A stretch of 64,000 bases of DNA from Blautia luti (GCF_013304735.1 NZ_JAAITI010000004.1:103587-167586); one strand, 5' to 3'. Counted from the first letter of the stretch, positions 8,847 through 16,841 are shown. Numbers and translations are program-made. Notes: generated from the letters alone by a model not told the origin.

Positions 8847-8895
8847 TCCTCCTGAATTTGAAATCTTGTTGCTCGTTTCAAATTCGGAAGGAGGA
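8847..8895 (-). promoter_or_regulatory. RBS-sequestering leader hairpin
   Basis: In the mRNA the AGGAGGA ribosome site of the sigma-like gene pairs perfectly with a UCCUCCU (fwd 8889-8895). A ten-pair stem (fwd 8854-8863 with 8876-8885) continues inward, with only a three-base bulge and a 12-base loop. Seventeen base pairs hiding a ribosome site is a classic translational off-switch. A GTG-initiated frame (from 8942) runs through the 5' arm in frame with the gene, so translation of this leader could open the stem. Confidence 0.75.
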
Positions 8896-8981
8896 CCTTT
8901 GTTTAGGATCATGCCTGCTCCGCCTTCATCCTGCCGGGACACATCCGCAGTTATTGGCTGATAAATTCAGGCACGAAAAAA

Positions 8982-9013
8982 AGCCCCAGTAGTTTTTCTT
9001 AACTACTGAGGCT
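8982..9013 (-). terminator. Rho-independent terminator
   Basis: A stem AGCC(C)CAGTAGTT / AACTACTG(A)GGCT with a six-base loop is followed on the minus strand by seven T. It ends an upstream transcription unit that is now only relics, and insulates the sigma-like gene. Confidence 0.85.
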
Positions 9014-9031
9014 TCTGTCTCTTTCTTGTAT

Positions 9032-9115
9032 TCAGTTATCTATGCCCTCTTTCATCAGCATAATCATTGTATCAAGATAAAGTTCACAAAGTATCCGCAA
9101 TACGTTCCCATAAGT
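9032..9115 (-). pseudogene. 27-codon end of a decayed gene
   Basis: An open stretch ending ...LYLDTMIMLMKEGIDN and a stop, about 20 bases before a strong terminator, with no start codon upstream. The pairing of a plausible protein end and a terminator suggests the 3' end of a lost gene. The family is not recognised. Confidence 0.35.
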
Positions 9116-9165
9116 TCATGTCATAACAGAAATCGTACATATTTCGGTGTTAAAAGTTCACCCTG

Positions 9166-9477
9166 CTATTCTTTTACTTCTTTTCCATCTATATAGAGTT
9201 CAAATATATCAGGATTATTGACAACATCATAATCCTTTCCATATTCTACAGGTCTGTATTCGACTGTCATCACCGACGCTCCGTCTTCAATATCCTCTTT
9301 CCATAGATATATATTCATACCAAGGCTCGTCGCATATCCTCTGTCCGTAGAAAACTTTATCGAATAAAAGAACTTTTCTTTAATACTAATCCTATCCGAT
9401 ACCAGTCTTTTCCCTTTCTTGCAAGCAGTAATCCCAGCCCAAACTTCTGGTACATAATCTGCACAATCAGAGATACT
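9166..9477 (-). pseudogene. Start-less relic of a hypothetical protein
   Basis: An uninterrupted frame of 103 codons without an ATG in its first half. It reads SISDCADYVPEVWAG...SDRISIKEKFFYSIKF... and ends ELYIDGKEVKE. The composition is protein-like (charged and aromatic alternation), and the stop is followed by non-coding DNA. It is the C-terminal remnant of a gene whose 5' end has gone, probably through the rearrangements that brought in the neighbouring IS. The family is not recognised. Confidence 0.5.
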
Positions 9478-9640
9478 TCATAAATTCGTTACTATTTTTC
9501 AATTATAATACTCTGATAAAAATATCGAGGACCTCATTTTCAGAGGCCCTCTTAATACAAACTTTCCATGAACATCTCGAGCTTAAATCCAGAAGCAGTT
9601 ATCCTGATATGTACATTAACAGATCCTGTGTATAATATTG

Positions 9641-9820
9641 TTAACTTCCTGATGAATTAACTCTCGACTGTACGAGAACCTTATAATAATGGATTTGTGA
9701 CTGTTTTATAAGTTAACTCTCGAGAGTTAATTAATTCTCGTGTCGTTAACGATATAACACGCACAAACCGCATAAATAAGCCATTTATTTGGAACGAGAG
9801 TTAATTTTACAGGAAGTTAA
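9641..9820. repeat. 180-bp inverted-repeat segment with TTAACTCTCG boxes
   Basis: Two 26-base arms (9641-9666 and 9795-9820) are inverted copies matching at 23 of 26 positions. Between them lie an 18-bp perfect palindrome TTAACTCTCGAGAGTTAA (9713-9730), a related box at 9731-9740, a TCTCG/CGAGA dyad (9662-9677) and a GTTAAC palindrome. It contains no gene. It could be a miniature transposable element, an att or regulatory hub, or a replication or recombinase binding site. It stops eight bases short of the IS element to its right. Confidence 0.75.
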
Positions 9821-9827
9821 GAAATAT

Positions 9828-11032
9828 ACTATAAATGAGCAAATTTGAAAAATTGCACAAAATTATCCTGCTAACTTCATAAATGCCTTAAAATCATTAC
9901 TTCCTTTTGCAAGTTGGAAGAGATACTGATACTTTTCTGTCTGAATAATGCTTCCAATCCGGTGGTAGCCTTTTTCAAAAGAACAGAATTCACCAGTCCC
10001 TGTCACACACATAAAATGTGCCATTGACATAAGAAGCCAGTATCTTCGGACTCCCTGTGCAGAACGTATCTGATAGCTGTCCAGTGCCAGTTTATTCTTA
10101 CACTGGCGAAAAAATACCTCTATCGGTCACCGGCAGACATAATAAGACAGTGTTTCGTCCAATGATAATGAAACGTCTGTACTGAGAAAAGCACGCAGTG
10201 CTTTTGGATTTCCAAATGCTTTTTCCGGATAACTTAAAAGAACTACGGCATTTTCAATACCGTTGAGTTTTCCCTCATAACGATACACGTAATATTTTTG
10301 TTTTTTCACTGTCACAAGGCGAAAATTGGAACGTGTGGACGTTAAAAAAGCAGCAAACTCATTAAGTTTCTTTTTGAATCCAAATGGATAAAGCATCCGG
10401 TTTGTTTTCAGTGCACCTATGGTATGAAATCCTCCGGCTGCGAAAGTGTTGATTATTTTTTCAGAAGTATACCAGCAGGAAAGCATAACAGCAACTGCCT
10501 GGTGTCCGTAATCCTGTTTCCCCTTTAAATGGGATTGGTGAAAGTACGCGTCTTCAATTGGATGCAGAGCCTGTGACGAAGGCTTTGTTTTTGAAGCTGT
10601 CGTATCATCTACAATACAGAAAAAAGGCTTTCCGGTGCGAGCTGCTTCTGAATAAATAATCTCTATAACAGAACGTTTTAACGTATCTGAAAGTGAGGAA
10701 TCATCCCATTTTCCTGAATTAAGGAAATGTGCGATCGTAGTCCTGTGACAGGAACTGTTTTTAGCAAAGTCCGTGGTTTTCCCATGGTATCCTAAAAGAA
10801 ATATGCTGATCAGAATGCTCATAAGATGATTTATCACTCGATTGGAATAAAATTTGTATAAGTTTAATTTCTTAAGCTGGTTGTATATGAATGTAGAATG
10901 ATGTATAGTATTTGCGAGAGACACCTTCTTTCGTAAATGTTGCAAATGTTTGTTTAGGTACTTTCATTATACAACACACGGAATCAAGGTGTCTCTCTTT
11001 TATGCAAAATCACGAACTTGCTCATTTATAGT
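9828..11032 (-). mobile_element. IS4-family insertion sequence (about 1.2 kb)
   Basis: Terminal inverted repeats of about 20 bases (CTATAAATGAGCAA plus partly matching inner bases, 18 of 20) bound the element at 9828 and 11032. It encodes one transposase, now broken. A clear target duplication could not be defined. Perfect 12-base inverted copies at 10916-10927 and 10986-10997 bracket the transposase start region. They could fold back in readthrough mRNA, a known way ISs limit transposase made from outside promoters. Confidence 0.8.
9863..10945 (-). pseudogene. IS4-family transposase with internal stop codon
   Basis: The frame from a TTG at 10945 encodes 272 residues and then hits TGA right after the YYVCR of the family signature. 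Beyond the stop the same frame continues for 87 codons as PIEVFFRQCKNKLALD... and ends at 9863. The IS4 signature Y-(2)-R-(3)-E-(6)-K is complete across the stop if the TGA is read as Trp (TGG). The upstream DD residues look present (FCIVDDTTASKTK). One nonsense change therefore removes the catalytic Glu, and the enzyme should be dead unless the stop is suppressed. Confidence 0.85.
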
Positions 11033-11090
11033 TAATTATCTGCCTACAATTCTATCAAAAAAAGTAAAAAATACTTAAATTCGGAACAGA

Positions 11091-11693
11091 TTACATTAAT
11101 GGCTCAATATATCCTAGCTTTATTGCTTTGTTATAAGCTTCAACTGTATTAGATACTTCAAGTTTATCATAAATATTTTGAATATGGTTATATAATGTAC
11201 GTTCACTTATAAAAAGATTCTTTGCTATTTTCTTCTTTATATCCCCCTTACAAATTGCTCGTAATATTTCAATTTCCCTCTCTGTTAATACCTCAATATC
11301 TGGAATTTTATTATAATATGTTTTATTACAAAGAACTCTCTTTAATCTTTCTACTAATTCCTCCATAGAAACAGACTTATTTATAAAATCCGCAGCTCCT
11401 TTGTCAAATGCCATCTTTTTGTATATAGGCATATCATACGAAGAAAGTATAACTACTTTTGAATCTGGATTAATTGATAATATATCTGCCAATATTTCAA
11501 ATCCATTCTTTTCAGAACTATTCTTTAAATTTATGTCCAATAGAATAATATCAAATTCTTTTTCTCGAAACGTACGGAAAAAATCATTCTCCCTTTCAAC
11601 ATAGTAGCAAAGTGATACAAATTGACTCTCTATCAGTAATTTCTTTAAACTCTCTCCAAATAATCTATGATCATCAAATAGTAAAATTTTCAC
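11091..11693 (-). CDS. LuxR/NarL-type response regulator of the RiPP cluster
   Basis: 200 residues. The receiver domain (about 1-120) has the acidic pair D7-D8, the phosphoacceptor Asp53 in IILLDINL, and the switch Lys in FINKS. The C-terminal HTH (about 135-195) starts LTEREIEILRAICKGD and has the recognition helix region LFISERTLYNHIQNIYDKL. It overlaps the stop of the sensor kinase gene by one base, so the two form a pair. As last gene of the cluster it probably controls the precursor-enzyme-transporter genes upstream, whose promoter has a weak -35. The A/T-rich codon use matches the rest of the cluster, unlike the IS to its left. Confidence 0.93.
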   Translation of the reverse strand: MKILLFDDHRLFGESLKKLLIESQFVSLCYYVERENDFFRTFREKEFDIILLDINLKNSSEKNGFEILADILSINPDSKVVILSSYDMPIYKKMAFDKGAADFINKSVSMEELVERLKRVLCNKTYYNKIPDIEVLTEREIEILRAICKGDIKKKIAKNLFISERTLYNHIQNIYDKLEVSNTVEAYNKAIKLGYIEPLM

Positions 11694-12997
11694 TAATCTA
11701 CCTCCAGCTCGACACTAGACCATAAAATGCCATTTGAATAATTATATGTCAATTTCCCATTGTTTGCCTCTACAAGCACCCTCAAAAGTAGCACACCACC
11801 TTTAGACTTGAAAATATTTTCATAATCTATTGCACTCGCCCCATCACTCTTGCAGTTAATTATTAACACCATATTTTCGTCCAATTTTATTTCGTATTTG
11901 ATATAAGTCGCATTGGAATGCTTAAAAATATTGTTAATCAATTCCTTACTAATCTGTAACAGCATTTCTAAATGCACTTTATTTTTTAGATATTTTTCTG
12001 CTTTTTCATTTATATCAATTTTTAATTGAACTTTCTTATTTGGATATATGGCTTGTATAGAATTTAACATATTTTCTAAATTAATATAGGCACCATATTC
12101 CAGAAAAATATTTGCCGAATAAAAATTCATCATTTTCCTTGCACGATCTTCCAGATTTAATAAAACCTTTTTCGATAGCACAATATCCGGTTGTTCTAAT
12201 GCTAATAAATTGTAAGATGCTCTGATATCCTGGACAATATCATCGTGAAGTATTCTTGAAAAATTCTCTCTTTCAGTATTTATATACTTTGTTAAGAAAA
12301 AAAAGGAACTTATTTCTCTATAAAATTCTTGCCTATCCTCTATATGTATCATAGTTAATATTTCAAACAATAGCATAAAAACCTGGAAAATCATATTAAG
12401 GCAAAATGAATCCCAATCAAAAATATAAGATATATATACTACTAGTGGTATCCATAAGGTTAAAATATATTTTGACTTCTTTGCAGAAGTCGGAAGTATA
12501 TGTACATATTTGAAATTTATCCATTTATACTTAACAAAAATATCTACCGCCATGCCCAATACTATCATAAACGAAGAAAAAAGGACAAACCGATTAATGT
12601 AAAAAAGCAATCCCAAAAAATAAGAAATAAGAACAGTTATTTCTTCCTTATATCTTTTCCTGGCTAATAAATTCCTTGCCTTATACAATAAAAATAATAC
12701 AAATGCGATTTCAAAAATTATAATACCTGTTCTATGTATCATGGAACTACAGAATAATATAGGAACTGTATAATCAATACTATCCACTATATCTGTTTTT
12801 TTTTGTGATGTCATAATATATACATATAATGCACTAATAAAACAAACTAACAATATCATAGATAATGCATTTATCTCTACAGCATCATTTGTAATCAAAT
12901 TAAATTTATAAAAAAAACTCCACATAACAATTATAGCTATATGGAGCAGAATATATATGCTGTACTTACTCTTCATACTCTTTTTCACCCACATCAC
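11693..12997 (-). CDS. DesK/NarX-type membrane sensor histidine kinase
   Basis: About 434 residues; a start at the ATG seven codons in (MKSKYSIY) is also possible. The N-terminal 220 residues are six to eight hydrophobic segments, with no large extracellular domain. A HisKA_3 dimerisation box follows (FSRILHDDIVQDIRAS), where His is the phosphorylation site, then an ATPase domain whose N-box is ISKELINNIFKHSNATYIKY. Such kinases often sense membrane or peptide signals. Placed between the ABC permeases and the regulator, it most likely senses the cluster's own peptide or envelope damage. The ATPase glycine boxes are short and diverged (FKSKGGVLLLRVLVEANNG), as in the DesK group. Confidence 0.88.
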   Translation of the reverse strand: MMWVKKSMKSKYSIYILLHIAIIVMWSFFYKFNLITNDAVEINALSMILLVCFISALYVYIMTSQKKTDIVDSIDYTVPILFCSSMIHRTGIIIFEIAFVLFLLYKARNLLARKRYKEEITVLISYFLGLLFYINRFVLFSSFMIVLGMAVDIFVKYKWINFKYVHILPTSAKKSKYILTLWIPLVVYISYIFDWDSFCLNMIFQVFMLLFEILTMIHIEDRQEFYREISSFFFLTKYINTERENFSRILHDDIVQDIRASYNLLALEQPDIVLSKKVLLNLEDRARKMMNFYSANIFLEYGAYINLENMLNSIQAIYPNKKVQLKIDINEKAEKYLKNKVHLEMLLQISKELINNIFKHSNATYIKYEIKLDENMVLIINCKSDGASAIDYENIFKSKGGVLLLRVLVEANNGKLTYNYSNGILWSSVELEVD

Positions 12998-13017
12998 TGA
13001 AACATCATTTACCGTAT

Positions 13018-13665
13018 CTAGTAGTATGCCATTACAATTCTCTCTTTAGTGGCCATTCGCAGAACAAATACACTAACACACAAACTTATTACATACTTTA
13101 TTATAACAGTTAAAATAAAATTATTGCTCCAGGAATAAAACATACTCTCAATAATTAAAATAAAAAAATAAAATACTGATATACGCAAAGAAATTCCCTT
13201 ATATTTATTCATATCTCTTATAACCAAAATAACTGCATTAATAATTATACTGCTTAATAAGGTAAATGTAAAGAAATCAAGTATTTGGGCAACATCAGGT
13301 GATCCTATTTTGTATATAGTAATACCTAACAGTGGCATAAGAAGTAAGAGAGTTGATATCCACAAAGAAACTGTATGATTAATAAGGATAGATTGAAGCC
13401 TAGTCCCATTTGCAATCAACCACTCTATTCTTCTTGTGATTTTTTCCATTTGTAGTAAATCTTTACTTAATTCACAGGCAAATATAATATATAAAAAAAT
13501 ATACCCCTTCCAAAGCATATCAATATAAGTATATGAGCCAATTATTTTTTCCTGCCCTTTACTAAATAAGGTTAATATACCAAAAATAATTGCTACTAGA
13601 CTCATAAAAACAAAATTACCTGTTAAAATTTTTTTCACATGAATCCTAATAATAGTCAAATCCAT
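13018..13665 (-). CDS. ABC transporter permease B of the RiPP cluster
   Basis: 215 residues with about six hydrophobic segments (for example FVFMSLVAIIFGILTLF, IFLYIIFACELS, TLLLLMPLLGITIYKI). No extracellular domain and no conserved motif by eye. It overlaps the 3' end of the preceding permease gene by ten bases, and both follow an ATPase, so it is half of a two-permease exporter. The role would be export of, or self-protection from, the Cys-rich peptide. The family could not be named more closely. Confidence 0.8.
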   Translation of the reverse strand: MDLTIIRIHVKKILTGNFVFMSLVAIIFGILTLFSKGQEKIIGSYTYIDMLWKGYIFLYIIFACELSKDLLQMEKITRRIEWLIANGTRLQSILINHTVSLWISTLLLLMPLLGITIYKIGSPDVAQILDFFTFTLLSSIIINAVILVIRDMNKYKGISLRISVFYFFILIIESMFYSWSNNFILTVIIKYVISLCVSVFVLRMATKERIVMAYY

Positions 13666-14369
13666 TGTCCAACACTCCTTACAACACTTTCATTGTCTAA
13701 TTTAGAAATCTTTCTGAAAGAAATAACAGCTAAAATTGTCGCACCAATTATATTCAGAATAATAATAAAAATATACATACTAATATTTAAACCTGATACA
13801 AATTCAACAATTTCATTCGCACACATAGCACTAATATAAATCAGAAAAAAATTTCCAAAAAAGACCATATTTTTAAATAACTTATATTTTTCTACAGAAA
13901 ATGTAATTGTATTGAAAAATAGAACTTCAGTGTAACTCATTATTACTGTCGATATAAAAAAGGCTATAATACCAAAAAATGAAATTTTAAAATCTATGAG
14001 ATAATAACCTAATACAAATATAATAAAAGGAATTATAATTGATGCTTTTAAAATTTGTATTGTGTAGGCCTTAATAATAAACTTTAAATCAATCCCTGAT
14101 GCTAAAAAAAACTCCATCCGTTTACTCATTTTATCTTTCACTGTCAAATCTATTATTATAGAATTTGCCTGAAGAAGAGTACATCCTAAAAGAACTACAA
14201 AAAAAACTAAAATAAGATAATCTGTTCCTTTTGAATAAAATTGATCCTGTTGAAATACAACCAACATCAGTGTCCCAAGCACTCCTACTCCTAACATATT
14301 AAAAATTGTAGATTTACTCTTAAATATAATATAAAAAACAGCTTTTTTAATATTATTCATAATCTCCAC
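13656..14369 (-). CDS. ABC transporter permease A of the RiPP cluster
   Basis: 237 residues and six predicted membrane helices (IFNMLGVGVLGTLMLVVF, YLILVFFVVLLGCTLLQ, ASIIIPFIIFVLGYYL and others). The gene start overlaps the ATPase gene by 17 bases and its end overlaps the second permease, typical of a co-translated complex. It resembles ABC-2-type bacteriocin immunity/export permeases only in topology. No peptidase domain is attached, so leader removal must come from elsewhere in the cell or not be needed. Confidence 0.8.
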   Translation of the reverse strand: MEIMNNIKKAVFYIIFKSKSTIFNMLGVGVLGTLMLVVFQQDQFYSKGTDYLILVFFVVLLGCTLLQANSIIIDLTVKDKMSKRMEFFLASGIDLKFIIKAYTIQILKASIIIPFIIFVLGYYLIDFKISFFGIIAFFISTVIMSYTEVLFFNTITFSVEKYKLFKNMVFFGNFFLIYISAMCANEIVEFVSGLNISMYIFIIILNIIGATILAVISFRKISKLDNESVVRSVGQWI

Positions 14370-15024
14370 CTTCTTTTATAAATAACTCTTCCAGTGTTGT
14401 CCCTTTTATGTTATCTATATCCTCATTGAAAACAACCTTACCATTTTCAATCATAGTGACATAATCTGCACTTTTCTCAATTTCACTTAAATCATGAGAT
14501 GTAATCAATATTGTTTTTCCTTCTTCCTTTAGTTTCTGGATAATCTTTCTTATTTCAACACGAGACAACGGATCTACCCCTGATGTTGGCTCATCAAGGT
14601 AAATAATCTCACTGTTGATTAGTATAACGATTAGAATTGACAATTTTCTTTTCATTCCTTTTGAATACGTACTAACACGTTTCAATAAATGTTCTGTAAT
14701 ATTTAATGAATCACTATATTTCTTATAGTCCTTTACGTAGTATCCAAAATACAACCCAAAGATTTTCAAGTTCTCCAAACCTGTTTTATCCTCATATAAA
14801 TAATCATTCTCAAGCAACATTGCATGTTTACCCGATACAGATATTTTTCCTTCATCTGGTTCGTATAATCCGGTGAGTAAACGCAATAGTGTAGTTTTTC
14901 CTGCTCCATTTGCTCCTATCAAGGCATGGACAGAATTTTTCTTGACAGTAAAATTAAAATTTTGAAATAATTTCTTACCATCAAACGCTTTTGAAAGATT
15001 GTAAATAGAAATAATATTTGTCAT
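14353..15024 (-). CDS. ABC transporter ATPase of the RiPP cluster
   Basis: 223 residues with a Walker A (GANGAGKTTLL), ABC signature in variant form (YSKGMKRKLS), Walker B (IIYLDEPTSGVD) and switch His (ITSHD). This is a single nucleotide-binding domain of the ABC-2/drug-export type, expected to act as a dimer with the two permeases. It starts one base from the stop of the radical SAM gene, which places export directly after modification in the operon. Confidence 0.93.
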   Translation of the reverse strand: MTNIISIYNLSKAFDGKKLFQNFNFTVKKNSVHALIGANGAGKTTLLRLLTGLYEPDEGKISVSGKHAMLLENDYLYEDKTGLENLKIFGLYFGYYVKDYKKYSDSLNITEHLLKRVSTYSKGMKRKLSILIVILINSEIIYLDEPTSGVDPLSRVEIRKIIQKLKEEGKTILITSHDLSEIEKSADYVTMIENGKVVFNEDIDNIKGTTLEELFIKEGGDYE

Positions 15025-16385
15025 TATATTAACAGCCTCCTAAACTCATTTGGTATATATTGGGAATACCATGCACAATTTTCAAAGCCTTTTTCTTTAG
15101 CAGCTACTAACCCACGTATTATGCAATAACTACAAAAGTACTTTTTTTCACACCCTGAGCATTCTTTACTTGTATAATCTGGAGCTTGTATACCACGAAT
15201 CATATTCATTAATTGATAATTATTTGAAAACAACTGTCCGATATCCTCTTTAAATACATTTCCCAAAGATTTAATCACTGTCTGGTTATCCATTGCACAA
15301 AATTTGATTTCTCCCTCTGGCGTTATTGAAGGATTCGATGTAAATGCTCCACAATTCTTTGCGTTGCTATTTCCGTCTTTAATTTTATATAAAAACCCTT
15401 TTCCATATCGGGTATTAATGTTTTCTATTACTTTACCAACCCTTTCATGTTGTTCTAATGTCTTTAAAAGCAAATTATTTTTATCCTCTAAATCAGCTCT
15501 TCCCATAGGAGTAATTGCTGATATACCATAAGTTTCGATACCTGCTTCTTTTACCCATCCTGCAATATTTTCAATTTGGTCAATGTTTTGCGGTGTTACC
15601 ATTGTAACAACTCTCATCAGTATTCCTGAATTATTAATTCTCATAATTGTGTCTTTAACACGGTGAGTAATATTGGGTATTTGTGTTCCCATAAACCAAT
15701 TTATATAATCATCATTATCTCCGTGTAAATCGATTTGTACAACTGTCTGCTCCTTATGTTCTGCAATCAGTGCGAACAATTCTTTATTCCAAAATAAACC
15801 ATTCGATAGTATACTTACTAATGAATAGTCAAGATTATACGCTTCATTCAGGATTTCTAAAAACCTCGGATGACACGTGACTTCTCCACCTGTAAATTCT
15901 ACTACTCTTGTCCCTGCTTTACGTGCATCCTTAAGTAACTTCTTTATTTCCTCTGTATTATCTTTAAATGCATTCGTTGCACAATATTCTCCATAACAGT
16001 GCAAACACTTTGCATTACACCTATGTGTAATTTCTACAGAAATAGCTGATGGATACTGTGTTTTTCCATTTCCAAGTATTGGTATTTCTATTGGATTTGT
16101 TTTTTTTAAATACTCCACAGAAATTCCTGGATTTTTCTCCAATTCATTCAAAAAATTATTTAATTTATACTTAGCCTGTTCTTTCTTCTCTAAATGACAA
16201 CTGATCATCATGTCAACTAGATCATCAAATGTTTTTGTCCCATTTAGGTTACGTATAATTTCTAAAGCATCTTTGTTAATGCGATACAATGATTCACCCA
16301 TCTTTTCATAACGGTTATTTATTACAAGAATATAAGAATCTCTTTGTCTTTCTATTGCTTTTACGTTAATTAATCTCAGATACAT
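15024..16385 (-). CDS. Radical SAM/SPASM peptide-modifying enzyme with PqqD-like N-terminus
   Basis: 453 residues. Residues 1-90 look like a PqqD-type peptide-recognition domain (YEKMGESLYRINKDALEIIRNLNG...DDLVDMM). The radical SAM cluster motif CX3CX2C is C123, C127 and C130 (THRCNAKCLHCYGEYC), followed by the SAM-binding FTGGEVT. The C-terminus has SPASM-type Cys for auxiliary iron-sulfur clusters (CGAF...FCAMD, then CSGCEKKYFCSYC and a final ENCAW). This layout is that of enzymes making thioether bonds from Cys in sactipeptides and ranthipeptides. The gene lies 152 bases after the Cys-rich precursor gene, separated by a stem-loop, so that peptide is its likely substrate. Confidence 0.92.
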   Translation of the reverse strand: MYLRLINVKAIERQRDSYILVINNRYEKMGESLYRINKDALEIIRNLNGTKTFDDLVDMMISCHLEKKEQAKYKLNNFLNELEKNPGISVEYLKKTNPIEIPILGNGKTQYPSAISVEITHRCNAKCLHCYGEYCATNAFKDNTEEIKKLLKDARKAGTRVVEFTGGEVTCHPRFLEILNEAYNLDYSLVSILSNGLFWNKELFALIAEHKEQTVVQIDLHGDNDDYINWFMGTQIPNITHRVKDTIMRINNSGILMRVVTMVTPQNIDQIENIAGWVKEAGIETYGISAITPMGRADLEDKNNLLLKTLEQHERVGKVIENINTRYGKGFLYKIKDGNSNAKNCGAFTSNPSITPEGEIKFCAMDNQTVIKSLGNVFKEDIGQLFSNNYQLMNMIRGIQAPDYTSKECSGCEKKYFCSYCIIRGLVAAKEKGFENCAWYSQYIPNEFRRLLI

Positions 16386-16467
16386 ACCTTCTCCTTATTG
16401 TTGTTTAACCTACAATATAATCAATCTTATTTCTATTATCATCTGTAATTATTTTATAGAAAGAACA

Positions 16468-16510
16468 GGAAGTGAGAATTATTACTATCTAGCGGTAAAA
16501 TCTCACTTCC
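16468..16510 (-). terminator. Stem-loop between precursor and radical SAM genes
   Basis: A ten-base perfect stem (GGAAGTGAGA / TCTCACTTCC) with a 23-base loop lies just after the precursor stop, followed on the minus strand by a weakly T-rich tract. Probably a leaky terminator or mRNA-stabilising element that favours precursor mRNA over the downstream enzyme genes. Confidence 0.65.
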
Positions 16511-16537
16511 AGTCTTCTGCTTGTTATGATTTATTAC

Positions 16538-16663
16538 TCAGAAAAATCCAACAAAGCCTGCTGCACCCGCTGCAGCAATTGCGGATGGTCCACAGAACAT
16601 ACACCCTGTACATCCTGCACATAATTTACATCCGTTTCCCATTGGTGAAATACTAGGATTCAT
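16538..16663 (-). CDS. Cys-rich RiPP precursor, five Cys at every third residue
   Basis: A 41-residue peptide not found by long-ORF scanning. It has a perfect AGGAGG seven bases before the ATG. The short N-terminal part is MNPSISPMGNG. The core begins CKLCAGCTGCMFC, with Cys at 12, 15, 18, 21 and 24. A hydrophobic Gly/Ala tail follows (GPSAIAAAGAAGFVGFF). The strict CX2CX2CX2CX2C ladder differs from the CX3CX3C spacing of thuricin-like sactipeptides and from the SCIFF family. With the radical SAM/SPASM gene next to it, the Cys probably form thioether links, perhaps to the Ala/Gly/Phe tail. The leader is unusually short. An alternative is a metal- or cluster-binding peptide. Confidence 0.85.
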   Translation of the reverse strand: MNPSISPMGNGCKLCAGCTGCMFCGPSAIAAAGAAGFVGFF

Positions 16664-16711
16664 GGCATTTCCTCCTTATGTATATTCTCGACTTTGTTAT
16701 CGAGTGACTAA

Positions 16712-16740
16712 ATTATATATTAGCTTTACGACATTTACAT
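16712..16740 (-). promoter_or_regulatory. Promoter of the Cys-rich RiPP operon
   Basis: A good TATAAT (fwd 16712-16717) lies about 50 bases before the precursor start. The -35 region at 17-base spacing is poor (ATGTAA), suggesting an activator. An ACATT/AATGT dyad at 16731-16758 overlaps and precedes the -35 and is a plausible regulator site. A CTCGA/TCGAG dyad lies between promoter and gene. Confidence 0.5.
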
Positions 16741-16841
16741 GAGTAATTACTGCAATGTTCTTAGATTATGTCGATTATGCCATTAAGCTTAATCATTAAA
16801 AGCTTTATTTACTACTATAAATATAATATTCCTATTTCCAT

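Noticed and set aside
9828..11032. Target-site duplication of the IS4-family element
   Set aside because: The flanks (GAAATATA and TTAATTAT) share only A/T richness; no convincing duplication.
11091..16663. Lantibiotic or lasso peptide cluster
   Set aside because: No LanB/C/M, asparagine-synthetase-like or transglutaminase-like protease gene; the modifying enzyme is radical SAM/SPASM.
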